DNA from: Norana najaformis
Taxonomy: Eukaryota > Annelida > Clitellata > Crassiclitellata > Hormogastridae
Direction: 5' to 3'
Assembly: GCA_964023275.1 (NCBI GenBank)
Contig: OZ029918.1
Location: forward strand, 14,826,355-14,890,354
DNA length: 64,000 nucleotides
Shown: positions 37,865 through 49,670 of the stretch, piece after piece
Layout of the letters: every line of letters starts with the position of its first letter
Numbering within the stretch: position 1 is the stretch's first letter
Program-made: the position numbers and the translations under genes
Notes under the pieces: model-generated
Told to the model about the DNA's origin: nothing
Databases searched by the model: none
The model's input: the letters and a program-made list of their open reading frames with translations, nothing else

Positions 37865-37878
37865 AGTTGTTGTTGTTA
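37769..37878. repeat. Compound (TTA)n(TTG)n microsatellite
   Basis: About 58 bp of TTA triplets pass directly into about 50 bp of TTG triplets. It abuts the 3' end of the minus-strand LINE remnant and may have grown from its tail. Confidence 0.95.
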
Positions 37879-37879
37879 T

Positions 37880-38730
37880 TCATTTATAACTTATAATGTA
37901 CCGTTGTCTAATGTACAAGGCATCTACCGATGGCGCGCCAACACCAAGCCGCAGTAAGGTCAGTATCTAGAAGATCAATCCAGTAAGACAAAGAGACAGC
38001 CAATGGTAGATAAGCAATCTGAAAAAGGTAAGTCTTAAGTTGAAAACGAAAAGATGTAAGCGACTGAGCAGATACAGAAAAAGAGTTCACAAATCTAGAT
38101 CCAGAAACCAAAAAGCCCGTTCACCCCGAAAAGTTCTAGCGTTAGGTTTGACAAGAAAACAGGTAATCAGATGATCTGGGTGAATAACGGTAAGTCTTGG
38201 GAATAAGGACTGATTTTAAGGATTGTGGTTGGCCAGAACTCAATGTTTTATGAACTATAAGCCCCGCTCTTAAATAAATCCTTTGCTGAACAGGAAGCCA
38301 ATGCAAAGATTTAAGCACAAGAGTTACAACTCTAGCCAAATAGTTCTAAACTCTTTGAAATTTCTGCATGCTTGACTTTGTGGTATGAGTTACAGAAATC
38401 AAGGCGACTGAATACCAATGCGTTTGCCAGAGATATTCTTAAAGTCATGGAAACATAACGCCTAATTCTGCTTATGTCACTTATGACGATTTATAAATAC
38501 CCGTTATATACCCTTTGAGAAACATAATAGAATACAAAACAACCCCAAAGTTAGGAGCAGTATCAGCGAACTCAACAAGTGAGTCACCCAGTTTGAATGA
38601 TTTAAGCCATTCACACCTCAAAGTTGCTGTGGAGTGCCCAGAAGTAGAAATTCAATTTTCGATGGGTTAAGAAGGGTTTTATTATAACGGTGTTACGATT
38701 TATGGCAATGGCGGTATAAAAGTCATTAGA
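37880..38730 (-). mobile_element. CR1/L2-like LINE remnant
   Basis: Minus-strand frames contain LLNPSKIEFLLLGTPQQL (near 38640-38690), LVLKSLHWLPVQQRIYL (near 38260-38320) and LTSFRFQLKTYLFQIAY (near 38010-38060), the standard order of blocks in the C-terminal half of CR1/L2 reverse transcriptases. It is 5'-truncated with several stops. Confidence 0.8.
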
Positions 38731-38759
38731 TAAGATAAGTTAAGAAAAGGAAATCCTCT

Positions 38760-40930
38760 TCAGAGAAATGCTGTTAAGTACTGGGCTCATGGATGGTTTT
38801 AACCGAGAGAAGTTTTGAACTGTGAAAATGCATACTGAACTGTCTTCGTTAAAAAAAACATATGCTCTTGAAATGAAAGTTATCTACCTGCTTATTTCTG
38901 GAATGGTATATTTGACCTGCAGTTGGATGTTGTGAATCTTAGTTTGCAGGTGTCGTTGACTGGAGAAACATCTTATTTGTCTGAAAGGAGATTAGTACTA
39001 TCAGATATTATTTTCCAGTCCATGGTTATACAGGTTCTGATTCACTGTCTTCCTACTGCTTTAGCTGTTGTTTTATTTTTAAAAATATGTCCATTTCGGT
39101 TAACTGTCAACCTTATTAGACCAAAATAAGCAGACTGTTCCACTGTATATTCGCATAGCCTTATTTTGAACCTTACACATGATTCGCTCGTCGTCAGTAG
39201 TGCTCTATCGGTATGTGGCCTTCAAAAAAGCTCACGAAGGATCTACGCTCTGCACGACGTATTGCGCGCAAATCAAGGAGAGAAAATGTATGACCTACAC
39301 TTCTTGATTCTTATAAACGAATCCGCAATCTGTCTCATTTACGGTAACAGATGCCTAACATCATGCGGCAGCCAGCCTACTTCTAGTCTACTTCTTTTAT
39401 ACCTACACTGCACGCGACAGCAACTCTGACTATAAACAAACTTAACCGACCACCATGACTCCATTTCTGATACAGTACATGGGCGAGATTCCATTGTTAT
39501 GCAAATGTAAAGTGAGACCAACTCCTTTGGATGTCCACTGGATAGTTCAGTTGATTTAGGAAAGTATGAAGATCAGCTGAAGCTGTTATAAACATAATGA
39601 TTACTTGGAGCTGGAGCGTATTGTTGACTTACGAAAGTTTACACCTATGAAAACACGTGTTTCATGCAAAAATTCTGGGTGACAATCGCTATACAGGTGT
39701 CCGCTTCGATACCTGAGGACGTGCCCCCGTCTTCTGCGGATGCGCTTGAAGGGGCTGCATCTTGTTGATTTTGATCAACTTAAAGTCGTTAAATCCGAGA
39801 ACAGTGCAAGTGAAGTTCTCTAAGAGGCATCGGCATTCTCCGAAAGCAGGTTCTTGGCAGATTACTGATGCCACGTATATGTACCTTAAGTGAGAGTGTG
39901 AGTGACTTTGTGCATGACTGTCCACTTTACCAGACAAAATATTGTTTTTGACAGATGGTGAATTTCAAGTGTCGTGATGAAATGTCTTCTGAGTCACTTG
40001 AAACCCATGTTATGTTATGCTATGTCTTAAGAAGTCGTGCAACATTGAACTGATCAGATGGACCCGAAGCGATGCTGCTTGCGAGTCATGGAAGCACCTG
40101 GCGACGAACTTTGAACTATGAGGTTGAAGTCGCTTAACGATCAGAAGTACAAAGAACTTCCGGATTTGGATTCATTGAATTTTGCTCTGTCATCACAGTG
40201 AAATCGCGCTTAGTCATCAAAGTCCATGAACAGATGAGGAAGCGATAAAAAAGACAAAGAAGCAATAAGGTAACAACGAAACAAAAAAGTGGGTGGTTAA
40301 CTACAGGTAGTAAACCATTGTCTTTCCATAAACAATATGTACTGCACAATTCAATTTCTTAGCACAGAAAAAGCATAAAATCAAAAATTGCCTCAGAGGA
40401 AGAAAGTGTTGCATAGTTCCTGTGATTTTTGTGATGCATAGTAAACACTAATTATACTGTTATTCAGTTAAATATCCTGCATTTTCCCTGGAGATACTTT
40501 AAAGTGTTCAAGTAAAATAAACACACGTACCTGAAAATAAAAAACAACAACAACAGCTATGACAACAGTAAGATCAAAAACTGCAATAGTACTAAACGCG
40601 AATGTAAAAAAAACATAAAATACATAAAACGTTTTTACATCTATGGTCACGACAAAGACCTTATAGAAGTCCTTAGATTTTACAAAAATCACATAGAAAA
40701 ATTTAAACACATGAAACTCAAAGACGTCCGAAATTATTAGATAAAAGTATAAGATCAGTTAGAATAAATAATTACAGAGTCAAGAGCAAAATAGCTATAC
40801 AATGAACAGTAATAGTAATGAAATAATGAGCAATAACAGCAGTAAAACAAAACTGAAATAAAATAACCTTATAAAATAACCACAAAATAAACAACAGCTA
40901 TGACAACAGTAAAATCAGAAACTGCAGTAG
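38760..40930. other. Non-coding AT-rich region
   Basis: No gene is supported. Short frames at 38923-39129, 39166-39429 and 39689-39937 show no recognisable domain. A stretch AACAACAGCTATGACAACAG occurs twice (near 40547 and 40893), each followed by an ACTGCA-TAGTAC-like segment, a small local duplication. Confidence 0.4.
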
Positions 40931-40939
40931 TACTAGCAG

Positions 40940-42465
40940 TCACACCATAGGGCCTGTCCTGGGCTGCACGCTTCTTTACATATTTCTATCTAATCTCTCT
41001 GAACGGGTCATTCTCTAACGCCTCAATGCCTATCTTACCTGTGACAACCTCACAAATTCTGTATACATCAAACACTACTCTACTGAAACTGACATTTCCT
41101 TGCTGTACAGCAAACTTGTCACGGCGTTAGATTGTCAGCAAGTCTTACCTTCGTCTTTTCGGCATCTCTACTGCTTACAATACCATAGATCACAGAGTCC
41201 TTGTCAAGCGCCTCTCGTCTGTCCTCGAATTCTCTGTACTGCCTTGTCTTAGATTAAGTCTTACCTTTCCTCTCGTTCTTTCACTCTTAATGCTGCTAAA
41301 CATTGATCTAATCCTCACGATCTTACCTGTGGTCTTCCTAAAGGTTATGTTCTCGGTCCCTTTATATTCATTCCTTACACATTCCCACTCAGCGAAATCA
41401 TTTCCTCATCCTCTGTTGATCATCGCCTCTATGCTGACGACACACAACTCTTCATATCTTTCTCCTCTCGCTCTTTTTCAGACATGCTAAATCATCTACG
41501 TAATACCATCACCACGATATCAGCCTGGATGACCCCTAACCTTCTATGCCTCAACCCTTCAAAAAATGAATTTCCCATAATAGGCCTCCGTAAAAAACTT
41601 AACAATTAACTCGTCCTCCTTTCTCCAAAAGCTCTCACTTTATCAGGGCCTTAATTTTCTTCAGTCCACAATCTCGGTGTCATCTTTGACAGAACATACC
41701 TTTTTGCTGACCACATCACTCACTTTTTTCACACTGGTTACATGCAGATTTGTGACTTGACTATAGAACTGCCTTCACAATAGCCACATCAGTTGTTCAC
41801 ACCGAACTTGACTACTGCTACTCCCTCTTCAGTAACATTGACTCGTTTCAAATGAAACGTCTTCAAGCAATCCAGAATGCGCCTACCCATACAGTTACCA
41901 AATCTCCAACACGCCGTCACATAACCCAGTTCTCAAATCTCTTCATTGACTTGAAGTCCCTCGGCGGATCCACTACTAAATTATACCTCTTACCTACAAT
42001 GTCCTACACATTTCTCAACCCTTTTACATTCGCCAGCCATTCATTATCCAACCGCCCCGATCTACGCGTTCTTCCTCATAGCATTCTTTATCTCGGCCTC
42101 CAGTCTCCTCCTCTCAAATTCTGCAACCGCTCCTTAAACTACGCGGAACAAACTTCCGAAAGACCTCCCCATTTCGCTCATCCCCTTTCTCGCCTGCCAA
42201 TACGAGCACGTACTTCTCCACTTGCCAGGGGCGTAGCAATGGATTGTGCAGGTTGTGCAAAGCACAAGGGCCCACGAGACCAGGGGCCGCTTGTGCTCCC
42301 AAGGGGCCAAGGCCCAGTTGCTCAATTACTTACAGAAAACTAGTCAAAGTTCATTTTGCACAAGGGCCCTCGGAAGACTAGCTACGCCACTGCCACTTGC
42401 CCTCTCTCTCTTGCAGCTTTTCACTCAAAACTGAAACCAAACTTTTAAACTATCCTATGTTGCTT
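40940..42465 (+). mobile_element. L2/CR1-like LINE remnant, split by a hAT-like insertion
   Basis: Plus-strand frames, with several shifts, give the second half of a non-LTR reverse transcriptase: YADDTQLFISFSSRSFSDML (about 41431-41490, with the catalytic YADD), LLCLNPSKNEF, SSVHNLGVIFDRTYLFADHI (about 41655-41720), KRLQAIQNAPTHTVTKSPTR (about 41853-41912) and SLNYAEQ. It is interrupted at 42226 by a 167-bp insertion, after which PLALSLLQLF resumes. The element is dead. Confidence 0.85.
42218..42400. mobile_element. 167-bp hAT-like non-autonomous element with 8-bp duplication
   Basis: The element runs 42226-42392. Its left end CAGGGGCGTAGC and right end GCTACGCCACTG are inverted repeats with one mismatch. 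The target duplication CCACTTGC is perfect on both sides (42218-42225, 42393-42400). Eight-base duplications and CAGTGGCG-type ends fit hAT elements. It sits inside the L2/CR1-like LINE and so is younger than that copy. No coding capacity. Confidence 0.9.
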
Positions 42466-42946
42466 CCGCTCCTGAACCATTCCATGATCACCATCACCAG
42501 CGATTTCCACCGTAACACCAGGCCGTCGCCCAGGCTTGGCCCTCTTATTCTGATCTGGCATCACAAGTGACCAAACAACCTGGCTCTTGCGTACTTGATT
42601 CATGTAGCGCCGTTGATTAAGCTGGTCTCTCTGACGCGGCTTTTGTGGCACTCTAATGCTGCGTTTGACAGTGTGAAAAACAATTCCTGATGCGCCACCT
42701 CTTTATCTATAAAGTCGTTTCCCTCGCTGCAAAGCGTCTTGACTGACTTCGCTCTTCCTTGCATGGACGCATGTTCCTGGATTGTCTCTGGTCAGTTCAG
42801 TGTCCTTCAAGGAATATCTTTCAGTTTATAAATATTATAGACGGAGCTATATAAATGTTAAGTTACATACATACACACAGAACTTTGTTGCCTTTAATGT
42901 TGTTACTTTCATTTTATTGTTTGCACTGCTATTCTTATTGTAATAT

Positions 42947-43440
42947 TGTGGCGGATCGGCCACAAAACAAGCCTGTTGGATAAGAGGCGGGAGTAGTTAT
43001 GACCCGCGTTAAGTAGCCATTAAGTGCTGTGCTTAGGGGCCTATGTGCACTGTTCGGCCGCGTTACCTGCATAGGATTTTTAAGGAATTAATTTTTATTA
43101 AATTTAAGCTTATTATAATAATAACTTAAAAATTAGGTCGTGCAAAGTTTTTAGTGTAAATTTAGTAAAGTAAGGCACAAAATTGTTGAAATTTATAGGC
43201 CCTAAAATGTTTCTTTTACGGCAAGTAATTAGTAACAGACACCTTTATTTACGTTTTATCAAGCGTACTAGTATATAAGCAAACCGTCGTAAATAGGAAA
43301 AAGGGGCTTGAATAAAAGATGTCGCGTGCTGCAATGCCTATGTTGTGAAGGATGGTTGCGTGCCTTCACATATACGAGTTACAGTGTTTTGATATCGTTC
43401 TGTGAGCGAATTCATAGCGTATACAAATACATATATACGG
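42947..43440 (+). mobile_element. LTR-like segment with TATA box and polyadenylation signal
   Basis: Starts TGTGGCGGATCGGCCACA (42947-42964), a partly palindromic TG start. A TATATAAG box lies at 43273-43280 and AATAAA at 43311-43316. This layout suits a gypsy-type LTR of roughly 490 bp. I do not see a second copy or a certain primer-binding site, so this is a candidate only. Confidence 0.35.
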
Positions 43441-44850
43441 ACGAGGGTGACGTCCGGAGAAGCCCGTATTCAATACGGTCCCGGTTACGATAAAATATAA
43501 GGACGAGAGAGTCCGCGGAAAAGACTAATCTGTGCGCTTCCGGGAGGACGACCGAGATAATCACTGTCTGGTTTCGGGCTAACGGCGTCGATCCGGTTAG
43601 AGCGAGGGCCCACTCTGCCGTAGATCGCGAGGCGGTCTGAGCCACGACGGTGGACGTTGAGGTTGAAAGACCCCGATCGTAAGAAATAAATACAGATCTG
43701 TGTAAAACAAGCGGGAAAGTTGCGGAAGCTACCCCTTTGATCGCGTAAGAGAAAAATCTGATCAGTGCGCTCCCTGGAACGTCGCAGCCGTTACGAACCA
43801 ATCTGTCTGATTTCTGACTGGCTCCGTTGGTCCAGCAGGGCTCGGGCCCACGGTCGAGTAAGTCACGATAGTTAGAAGATAACAGGCTGTGCGAAACTCG
43901 GGTAAACTGCGGTTCTCCCGGTCGAAATTCAGACAGCGGGATACGGGAAGACCCGCGGATCATAACGCAGACCAAGTAAAGCCCCAGTAAGTAAGAGACC
44001 GGATCATAACGCAGACCAAGAAAATACCCGGTACAGCATACATAGTCCGGGTCGGTTCCCCGATAACACCGGAGTCGACACGGGAAGATACCGACTCCTC
44101 TATATGCTTGTCGCCACACACTGATCAGAGGACTGACTGAAGTGCGGGGAGGGCCCCTCGTGTGTAGGTCGGTACGAAGGTCCGTGTGTTTTACAGAAGG
44201 TTAGAGAGGGGACCTTCTCTTGAGTGTTCCACAGGGGTATCCTATCCTCTGAAGCAGTGTTGGCCGATAATTGTCAGTACAGAGACTTGACATGGAAACT
44301 TGCTCCGGAAGTTCTCGGAAGTACCCGGAGATGGAGCGAGAGACAGATAGTGATAACGGGAAGATGTCTCGCCCGATATCTATGTGCCTAGAGCGGAAAG
44401 GCACAGAGGCTCGTCGTAAGACTTCCCTGTTCTTGGAACCGAGAAAACGACTGGTGTCCGAAAATATTGGCGGTAACGGGAGAGTTACAAGATGTAGAAT
44501 GGTGGTTACGAGAAAGTCCTCACACAGAAAGGGAACGACTATTGCCGGTTAAGGAACGAACCCTGTTCTGAGTAAAGGCCATCCTCAGGACGTTGCCCAT
44601 CCGGCGACCGCGGAAGAGGCAAAGTCGGATTCCGAGACCGAGAGTTACAGTGTTGATTCCCTTAGGGAAGCGACCCATTCTAGGCCTTTCTTGGAGAGAA
44701 CAGACACTATTCGAAGAGATGATACGGGAAGACCATTGTACAGTGAGAGTGCAAGGGGCGGTGAGGCGGGTGACTCTGAGCGTAGAACTGGGCTAGAGTT
44801 ACCCCCACCTCATGAACAGTTAGCCCGACCGAGAACGCCACAATGTATTA
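43441..44850 (+). mobile_element. GC-rich tract, possible LTR-element leader and gag remnant
   Basis: Composition changes sharply to GC-rich. Frames at 44292-44552 (+) and the third frame from about 44580 to 44830 (EEAKSDSETESYSVDS, then LELPPPHEQLARPRTPQ) look protein-like but carry no domain I recognise. A 20-bp unit, GGATCATAACGCAGACCAAG, is repeated directly at 43958 and 44002. The tract follows the LTR-like segment and ends at a LINE-tail-like ATAGCGCCCTTCTAAGAC near 44866. It may be the 5' part of an LTR retrotransposon cut short by a LINE insertion. The long minus-strand frame 43412-44119 has no supporting domain. Confidence 0.3.
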
Positions 44851-45056
44851 TTGCAAATCATTCATATAGCGCCCTTCTAAGACAAGAATTCAATCAATGC
44901 CACCCACAACCGGTTGACATTCTGTGTATTAGGATTGAGATAGATCTTAGGCTAAATTACATTATACACGTTACCTTAGCTTATCCTTAAACTGCCTTTC
45001 CATATCTTATCATAACTTACCCTACCTTACGCTGAATGTTGTAGCTCACAGCAGTG

Positions 45057-46085
45057 ATGTTGTGCTTGATTTGGTCAAAGATTTCTCAGCGGCGCCTACA
45101 AGTGTCGTCGTGCCTCGTAGCCTTCTCTTTCCTTCTGTGCCTCGTCCTTCAGTTCAAGTCCCTTCAGCGTCACTGGGTCCATCTGTCACCCTCGGTTGTT
45201 CAGCCGACCCCAGGGTACACGTCCCTCCCCCGGATCCCCATCGAATTCACGACAAACATACCACGCAATGTCTGCTCAGCTGGTTCGGACAAGACATCGG
45301 AAGACGAGGAAACCACTTCCTACGTCATTATGGTCTACACTCGCCCGGAGAACTTCGAAATTCGCCAGCTAGTACGAGAAACATGGGGGTCACGTGATCT
45401 TCTTGGTCCAATGGACATCTTGGTCCTGTTTCCAATCGGTAGGACGCTCCAGGTCAACGTGGAGGAGAGGATCAGGGCGGAAGAGGTACTTCACGGCGAC
45501 CTGATACAAGGGGACTTCATCGACGACTATCGAAACCTCAGCTACAAGGGAGTGCTGATGTTGAAGTGGTTCGTCTGGTTCTGTCCTCGTGCCAGCTTCA
45601 TTGTCAAGGTCGACGCCGATGTTTTCGTTAACGTCTACCATCTGGATCAGCTCTTGAGGGTGGAGTATGCTAGTTCGAAGCGCTTTCTTGCCTGCAAGGT
45701 CCATTGGCGTTCACGGGTGCTCCGTCCGAACGTCTGGTGTGGCAAGTGGTGCGTGCCCATCACGGACTACCGCGAGACGTTCTACCCGCCGTACTGCTGG
45801 GGGACATTCTACATCATGTCAAGAGACATGGCGGCGGAGGTACTGAGCACGAGCGAGACGGTGCCCATATGGTGGGTTGACGATGTCTACCTGACCGGCA
45901 TCATTCCACGCACTATCGGCTGGATCCAGCATGTCGTCTTTACTGAGTACTTAGAGGAAAATCCATCTCGCCTTCAAACTGTTTCTGGTAATCATATCGT
46001 CTTCGCCTTGGTACACAGCCTCAACGATTCACTCAATGCCTGGAACTCGGTAAAGAATTCTCACTGGTTGCAGCAGGACACATGA
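45057..46085 (+). CDS. GT31 family beta-1,3-galactosyltransferase-like enzyme
   Basis: A single exon of 342 codons. The start is ATG 45057; the codon just before it is GTG and is not used. It predicts a type II Golgi membrane protein: a short basic tail, a membrane segment at about residues 14-33 (VSSCLVAFSFLLCLVL), a Pro-rich stem to about 85, then the catalytic domain. Family landmarks are RQLVRETWG, the metal-binding DxD motif as VDADVFVN (D186, D188), YPPYCWGTFYIMS and VDDVYLTG (D275, D276). GT31 enzymes usually transfer Gal or GlcNAc in beta-1,3 linkage from a UDP-sugar to glycoproteins or glycolipids. The exact donor and acceptor cannot be told. The usual DDD is VDAD here and the usual EDV is DDV; the metal-binding aspartates remain, so activity is plausible. 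Length is typical. Confidence 0.88.
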   Translation: MLCLIWSKISQRRLQVSSCLVAFSFLLCLVLQFKSLQRHWVHLSPSVVQPTPGYTSLPRIPIEFTTNIPRNVCSAGSDKTSEDEETTSYVIMVYTRPENFEIRQLVRETWGSRDLLGPMDILVLFPIGRTLQVNVEERIRAEEVLHGDLIQGDFIDDYRNLSYKGVLMLKWFVWFCPRASFIVKVDADVFVNVYHLDQLLRVEYASSKRFLACKVHWRSRVLRPNVWCGKWCVPITDYRETFYPPYCWGTFYIMSRDMAAEVLSTSETVPIWWVDDVYLTGIIPRTIGWIQHVVFTEYLEENPSRLQTVSGNHIVFALVHSLNDSLNAWNSVKNSHWLQQDT

Positions 46086-46439
46086 TTGTCCTTGCCGCTA
46101 CACGGTTGAAAGTATTGTCTGATATTATCAGGCATTAATATGGCTAAAGCGCTCCAAGACACTAACTGTCTGGTAGTAGGGCCTGGTTAATTTTACAGTT
46201 TTTGACACTTAGACGAGCAACATCAATTTAGTGAATATATGCATATATATGTATAAATGTATGCTCCAGACAGACATATAACGCAACCAAGAACACAAAG
46301 CCACTAAAGAAAACAATGCAAACAATTACTCAAACTATCCCGTCATAAATGACCAGTCGGTTTGAGTGACCGTTTGTGAGTTTGTGGCTATAGACAAATG
46401 CATAATTATTCAATACTCACTCTTTGAGAAGTACTTGAA

Positions 46440-46680
46440 AGGCGCTGTATTAAGTGTCTTGATATATACATACAAACATACATACATACATACAAACATG
46501 CATATATATGCACATACACACATGGATACATACTTATATGTATATACATTTAGATACATGCATACATACATACATTTATACATATATATATGCATATGAT
46601 ACATATGCACATACACATGTAGATATATATATATATGCATTTAAATACATGCATACATACAGATATAAATATTCACATGT
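46440..46680. repeat. (CATA)n-type microsatellite
   Basis: ACATACATACAT and ATATATGCAT variants over about 220 bp downstream of the glycosyltransferase gene. Confidence 0.9.
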
Positions 46681-46973
46681 ATTGCAATAACTATTCTAAA
46701 TCAGTTTATGTCTCTGAACCCTTTAATCCACACTTCCGACCATACCCCGTCAGTGAACTTCACTGGGCCAGCGTTACGTCATTGTCTTTATATGACAGAC
46801 GAATTATTCTGACGATAGTCCAAAGAATCGACCTCACTGAATTATTGTTTAAGACTTTAAAAAGTTATAAATGTAATCTACATGTGCTGTAATGTAAATG
46901 TTGTGTAAACTCAATTTGATGTATATATGTGCCAGTAAAGCAACTAATTCGTCAAGTCAATATTTACACGTAC

Positions 46974-47049
46974 GACCAGCTGCTGGTCATCTCTGTCGGT
47001 CAGACAGAGATGACCAGCCCTGACCGACAGAGATGACCAGCAGCTGATC
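46974..47049. repeat. Long near-perfect palindrome
   Basis: Left arm 46977-47003 and right arm 47020-47046 are exact 27-bp complements (arm starts CAGCTGCTGGTCATCTCTGT). Including the next bases outward the arms agree over about 31 of 32 positions. The 16-bp spacer itself repeats ACAGAGATGACCAGC, part of the right arm, so the structure is a palindrome plus a short direct repeat. It looks like a recent local event. Confidence 0.9.
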
Positions 47050-48770
47050 GTTTGCTTAGACAACTTCGTAACGAAGCATTCACTGAGATTCACATCCCAA
47101 GTGGAGCGGTGAAAGAAAGGCCTACGTGTTTTCGAGGGGCACATTAAATTTTGCCCTCAACGGACCCTAGTTTGTCGCGCCCACATAAGTCAGAGACTTA
47201 GAGGGACTTAGTGCGGGAGGGACAACGCAAGTCGTTGTATTCAGTGAGCCATTTTGTGTTAGATACAATGACGTGTAACGACTGGAACATGGCATTCAAA
47301 TTAAGGCCCATTAGATACTCGACAATTTGACGCAACTGATTTAGGAAGGCTACTGGCAGTCAAACATTTCAAATATGATTGATTCAGCCACACCGATGGC
47401 ATCTAGACTTTAAATGTGACTGATGCGAATGTCTTGTAGCAGCCACTTGAATGGTACTTAACATAAAATGAAACTAAGTTTCTCTGATGTGTTGTTTTAT
47501 GATAAACAAACTCAGTGTAACCAATGGCAGCCAACTTCAAATGTGACTCAGTTATACTGGAAATGACATTCAACTGAGAGATCATTCAGAGTGATCAGTT
47601 ACAATAAACTTCTAATATAACTTGTTTAGACTGACAGAGAGAGTCGACTATCATCACTGATTGAATTAGACAGTAAAACACTAGTGGATTTCGTTTCTTG
47701 TTTATGGCTAAATGCCTGCTATTGATTCATATTGCTATATTTTTTATAAATGTTGTGTCGTGGGGCAGGTAACTTTCGGAAGGCGGAATGGATTTTATGT
47801 AAATATATCCTTTGATTGATAGTGAGTGAATGATGTTCAATATGAATGGGCAGAGTTGCCAATGTAAAAGTTTCAATTTATTGATTGTTGTTGTGATGGT
47901 TCTGTGTGGCTTCTAAGAATATGACACTTATCTGATGCGACCTCAAACACACGACACCTTTGCTTAAAAATGAATTTGTTTTATTTTGTAGGACCATAAT
48001 GAACGAATCTGCATTTGGTTTGTTATTGCAACTATCGTACTAAGTGAATTGTCTGTCATATTTTAATTAATGTTGATATTTTGTTATTTTAGATAAATAA
48101 TTTGTATTTACTAATACAACTGCTGTTTTCATTGTTATTTTCCAGTTGTTTTAAGATTGTTACCAGTATTTTTACTGCTGTAATATTGTCATGACTGTGT
48201 TCTATATTTCTGATGAAAGTTATTTTATGAGTTTCTTATTGCAAAACTATGAACAACACGACACCTTTAAAAACAAGGAAATTGTTTGTTTATTCCACAG
48301 TAACTTTAAAGGTCAGGTTATTGATAATTGCATACATCAAATTTTGTTCAATACTAGCATCCATGGTTGAGTTGCTTGCAATAATTATCCTGGTGCACTT
48401 TAACTTTCAGTGAAAATTAATTGCACAGTTCGCATGTCTCATAATTATTGTCACTTATATGTGTGTTTGCGCTGAGTCTTTCAGCTGAAGTGCAAACCAA
48501 ACAGAATCAATGTATTTAATGGTCGACACGACAGTAGCGAGTATTTCGTTAGATGACTTAATGGTGTTAAAGGCAGCACTAGGCCTACTTTATTTAGATC
48601 CATTGCTCTGAGAAAATTAGCCTTAGCCATTGTACAATATTGCAGCTGGCTCAGTTGTTGTTTTCAGTGCATCAGAAATTCCCACGCATAACATGGCATA
48701 ACACAACTAGGATTCTAAGTGATTCAGAAGACATATAATCTGTGTTAGAACCACTGAAAATTAACCGAAA
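47050..48770. other. Non-coding AT-rich region
   Basis: No gene supported. Only short frames without recognisable domains; no notable repeats. Confidence 0.4.
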
Positions 48771-48779
48771 GGCTTAATA

Positions 48780-49670
48780 GCCAATCCTTCATAGCTTCTT
48801 CTTAGAGGCTGTGATAGTGTTCCACTGAGAGAGTACTATTATCCAAACCATTCCACAAATCTACTATTCTTGCACTAAAACATCTCTGCCCTAATGTTCC
48901 TTTTGGTTTCTTAAATAATTTATTGCAGTGTCCTCGAGTCGTAAGCTCAGTGCTCTCACTCTCAAAGAACCTCTCCCACTGCCCTGCCTCCTTTCTCATT
49001 ACAATCTTATAAGGTCTCTTATGCTCTTCCTTTTCTCTAATGTTGTCACGATGTATCCTTTCAGGCTTTCTTCATAGCTCAGATCCTTGTAGCCCCAAAT
49101 CAGTTTGGTAGCTTTTCTCTGCACTTTCGTCTGTTTTTCTATGTCATGTTTTAAACTTGGATTCGATATTTGCAGATGCTATTCCAACTGCAGCCTCATC
49201 AGTGATTTGTACAACCTCACTATTGTATCCTAATTTATGCTAACTATTGTCCTCTTGAATTCTTCGTCATACCTAAGTTTGTTTTTCTTTTTTGCCGTTT
49301 CAGCACATTGCCCTTTATTACAGTGTACTCGTTCAAATGTGCCAGTGTTATCCTTAATAATTCTTTCCATGACCTTGCACACAACACTAGTTAAACTGAC
49401 TGGTCTATAGTTGTATGGTTCACTTCTGTTCCCTTTGTAAACAGTGACACTATCAGATCAGTGCATCTCTCCATTCCCGTGATTCCTTTCCAGTCGACGA
49501 TGATGCATTGAAGATCTGTGTTAATACGTCTCCGATTTTATCTCTCGCTTCGGGTGCAAATTTAGGATGTAATTCATCGGTCCTTGTACTCTTTTTAGGT
49601 TTTAACCTTTTCAGCTTTTTCACCACAATTTCCTTAGGAAACTGTAGGCCTATCTGTGACATCCCTTCCC
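48780..49670 (-). mobile_element. Non-LTR retrotransposon remnant, internally deleted
   Basis: Minus-strand frames show an N-terminal RT block (LKRLKPKKSTRTDELHPKF, from 49662 down), SLFTKGTEVNHTTIDQSV-like text near 49400-49440, and then a C-terminal block near 49080-49180 (VQRKATKLIWGYKDLSYEES) ending with a VDLWNGL motif near 48850. Most of the central RT is missing, so the copy has a large internal deletion. The C-terminal block type differs from the CR1/L2 copies elsewhere in the window. Confidence 0.75.

Noticed and set aside
37919-37936. CATCTACCGATGGC shared with 57329 and nearly with 57864
   Set aside because: Only 14 bp, with no similarity on either side; likely chance or a tiny repeat relic.
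43412-44119. 235-codon minus-strand open frame
   Set aside because: Lies in GC-rich DNA where stops are rare; no recognisable domain, and it runs antisense to the LTR-like signals.
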